From contig JAAOMT010000183.1 of NCBI GenBank assembly GCA_016748015.1, positions 632,307 through 696,306 of the forward strand: a stretch of DNA of 64,000 nucleotides. The letters are read 5' to 3'. Shown here one piece after another: positions 63,963 through 64,000 of the stretch (position 1 is its first letter; each line of letters begins with the position of its first letter). The notes under the pieces were generated by a model. The model was not told the DNA's origin. It worked only from the letters and a program-made list of their open reading frames with translations, and did no database searches. The DNA comes from Geosiphon pyriformis. Lineage: Eukaryota; Glomeromycota; Glomeromycetes; Archaeosporales; Geosiphonaceae. Both the position numbers and the translations under genes were made by a program.

Positions 63963-64000
63963 TTTTATGTATTTTTGGGGGTGCTCTGTCTCTGTGGATT

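Larger units (their letters stand above)
56428..64000 (-). mobile_element. Element I: Ty3/gypsy element with intact integrase frame and internal deletion
   Basis: The 3' LTR (left), post-integrase ORF, integrase, RNase H, a fused dUTPase/RT remnant, Cys-rich module, protease and Gag are present. The 5' LTR lies just right of the window. It belongs to the same family as C. A deletion removes most of dUTPase and the RT fingers, palm and motif C, joining dUTPase motif 1 to the RT connection in the same frame near 60330. It is inserted in Gag of element H. Confidence 0.9.

Noticed and set aside
1-64000. Classical repeat-induced point mutation as sole cause of decay
   Set aside because: Many changes are at CpG rather than only CpA, and open frames of 270-570 codons remain. 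The data fit CpG methylation decay plus other C-to-T changes better, but I cannot exclude a contribution without dinucleotide counts.

Overview
The window is AT-rich and, as far as I can see, consists entirely of LTR retrotransposons of the Ty3/gypsy type. No host gene, rRNA or tRNA gene, CRISPR array or bacterial-type feature could be supported. I assign nine elements (A to I) plus one solo LTR (S). They fall into four LTR families: A, B, H and S (LTRs about 970-983 bp); D and F (about 800-840 bp); E and G (863 bp); C and I (about 1,105 bp). The gag-pol proteins resemble families I associate with arbuscular mycorrhizal fungi (Glomeromycotina such as Rhizophagus or Gigaspora). That is recognition plus the AT-rich, gypsy-packed character, not a database result. 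Layout: the elements are nested up to four levels deep. G (+) is the outermost visible host. F (+) sits in the 5' LTR of G. C (-) sits in F, just after its dUTPase. C was then hit five times: by A (-, in its integrase), B (-, in its dUTPase), D (-, between its Cys-rich module and dUTPase), S (now a solo LTR, in its Gag N-terminal region) and E (-, inside its 5' LTR). Further right, H (+) sits in G just after the dUTPase, and I (-) sits in the first codons of Gag of H. Left to right: A 1-9310; C 9311-12047; B 12048-21918; C 21919-22666; D 22667-32308; C 32309-34748; S 34749-35710; C 35711-36755; E 36756-46923; C 46924-47797; F 47798-50661; G 50662-55299; H 55300-56427; I 56428-64000. Four-base target duplications at B, D, S and E, and homology across each seam, support this map. 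Gene plan: all families share one order, an N-terminal helical region then Gag capsid and CCHC knuckle, aspartic protease, a Cys-rich probable zinc-binding module, a second small Cys cluster, dUTPase, a beta-rich linker, reverse transcriptase, RNase H, integrase, and then a separate short ORF of about 230 codons whose 3' end runs through the polypurine tract. In B, gag-pol stays in one frame for about 7.1 kb and is broken only by stop codons. Decay: differences between copies are overwhelmingly C-to-T or G-to-A, often at CpG, as expected for deamination of methylated cytosine. No element keeps a full set of catalytic residues. Nearest to intact are the 442-codon integrase of I, the 432-codon RT-RNase H frame of F (open but lacking several catalytic residues), the RT of E (YLDD kept) and the dUTPases of A and B.
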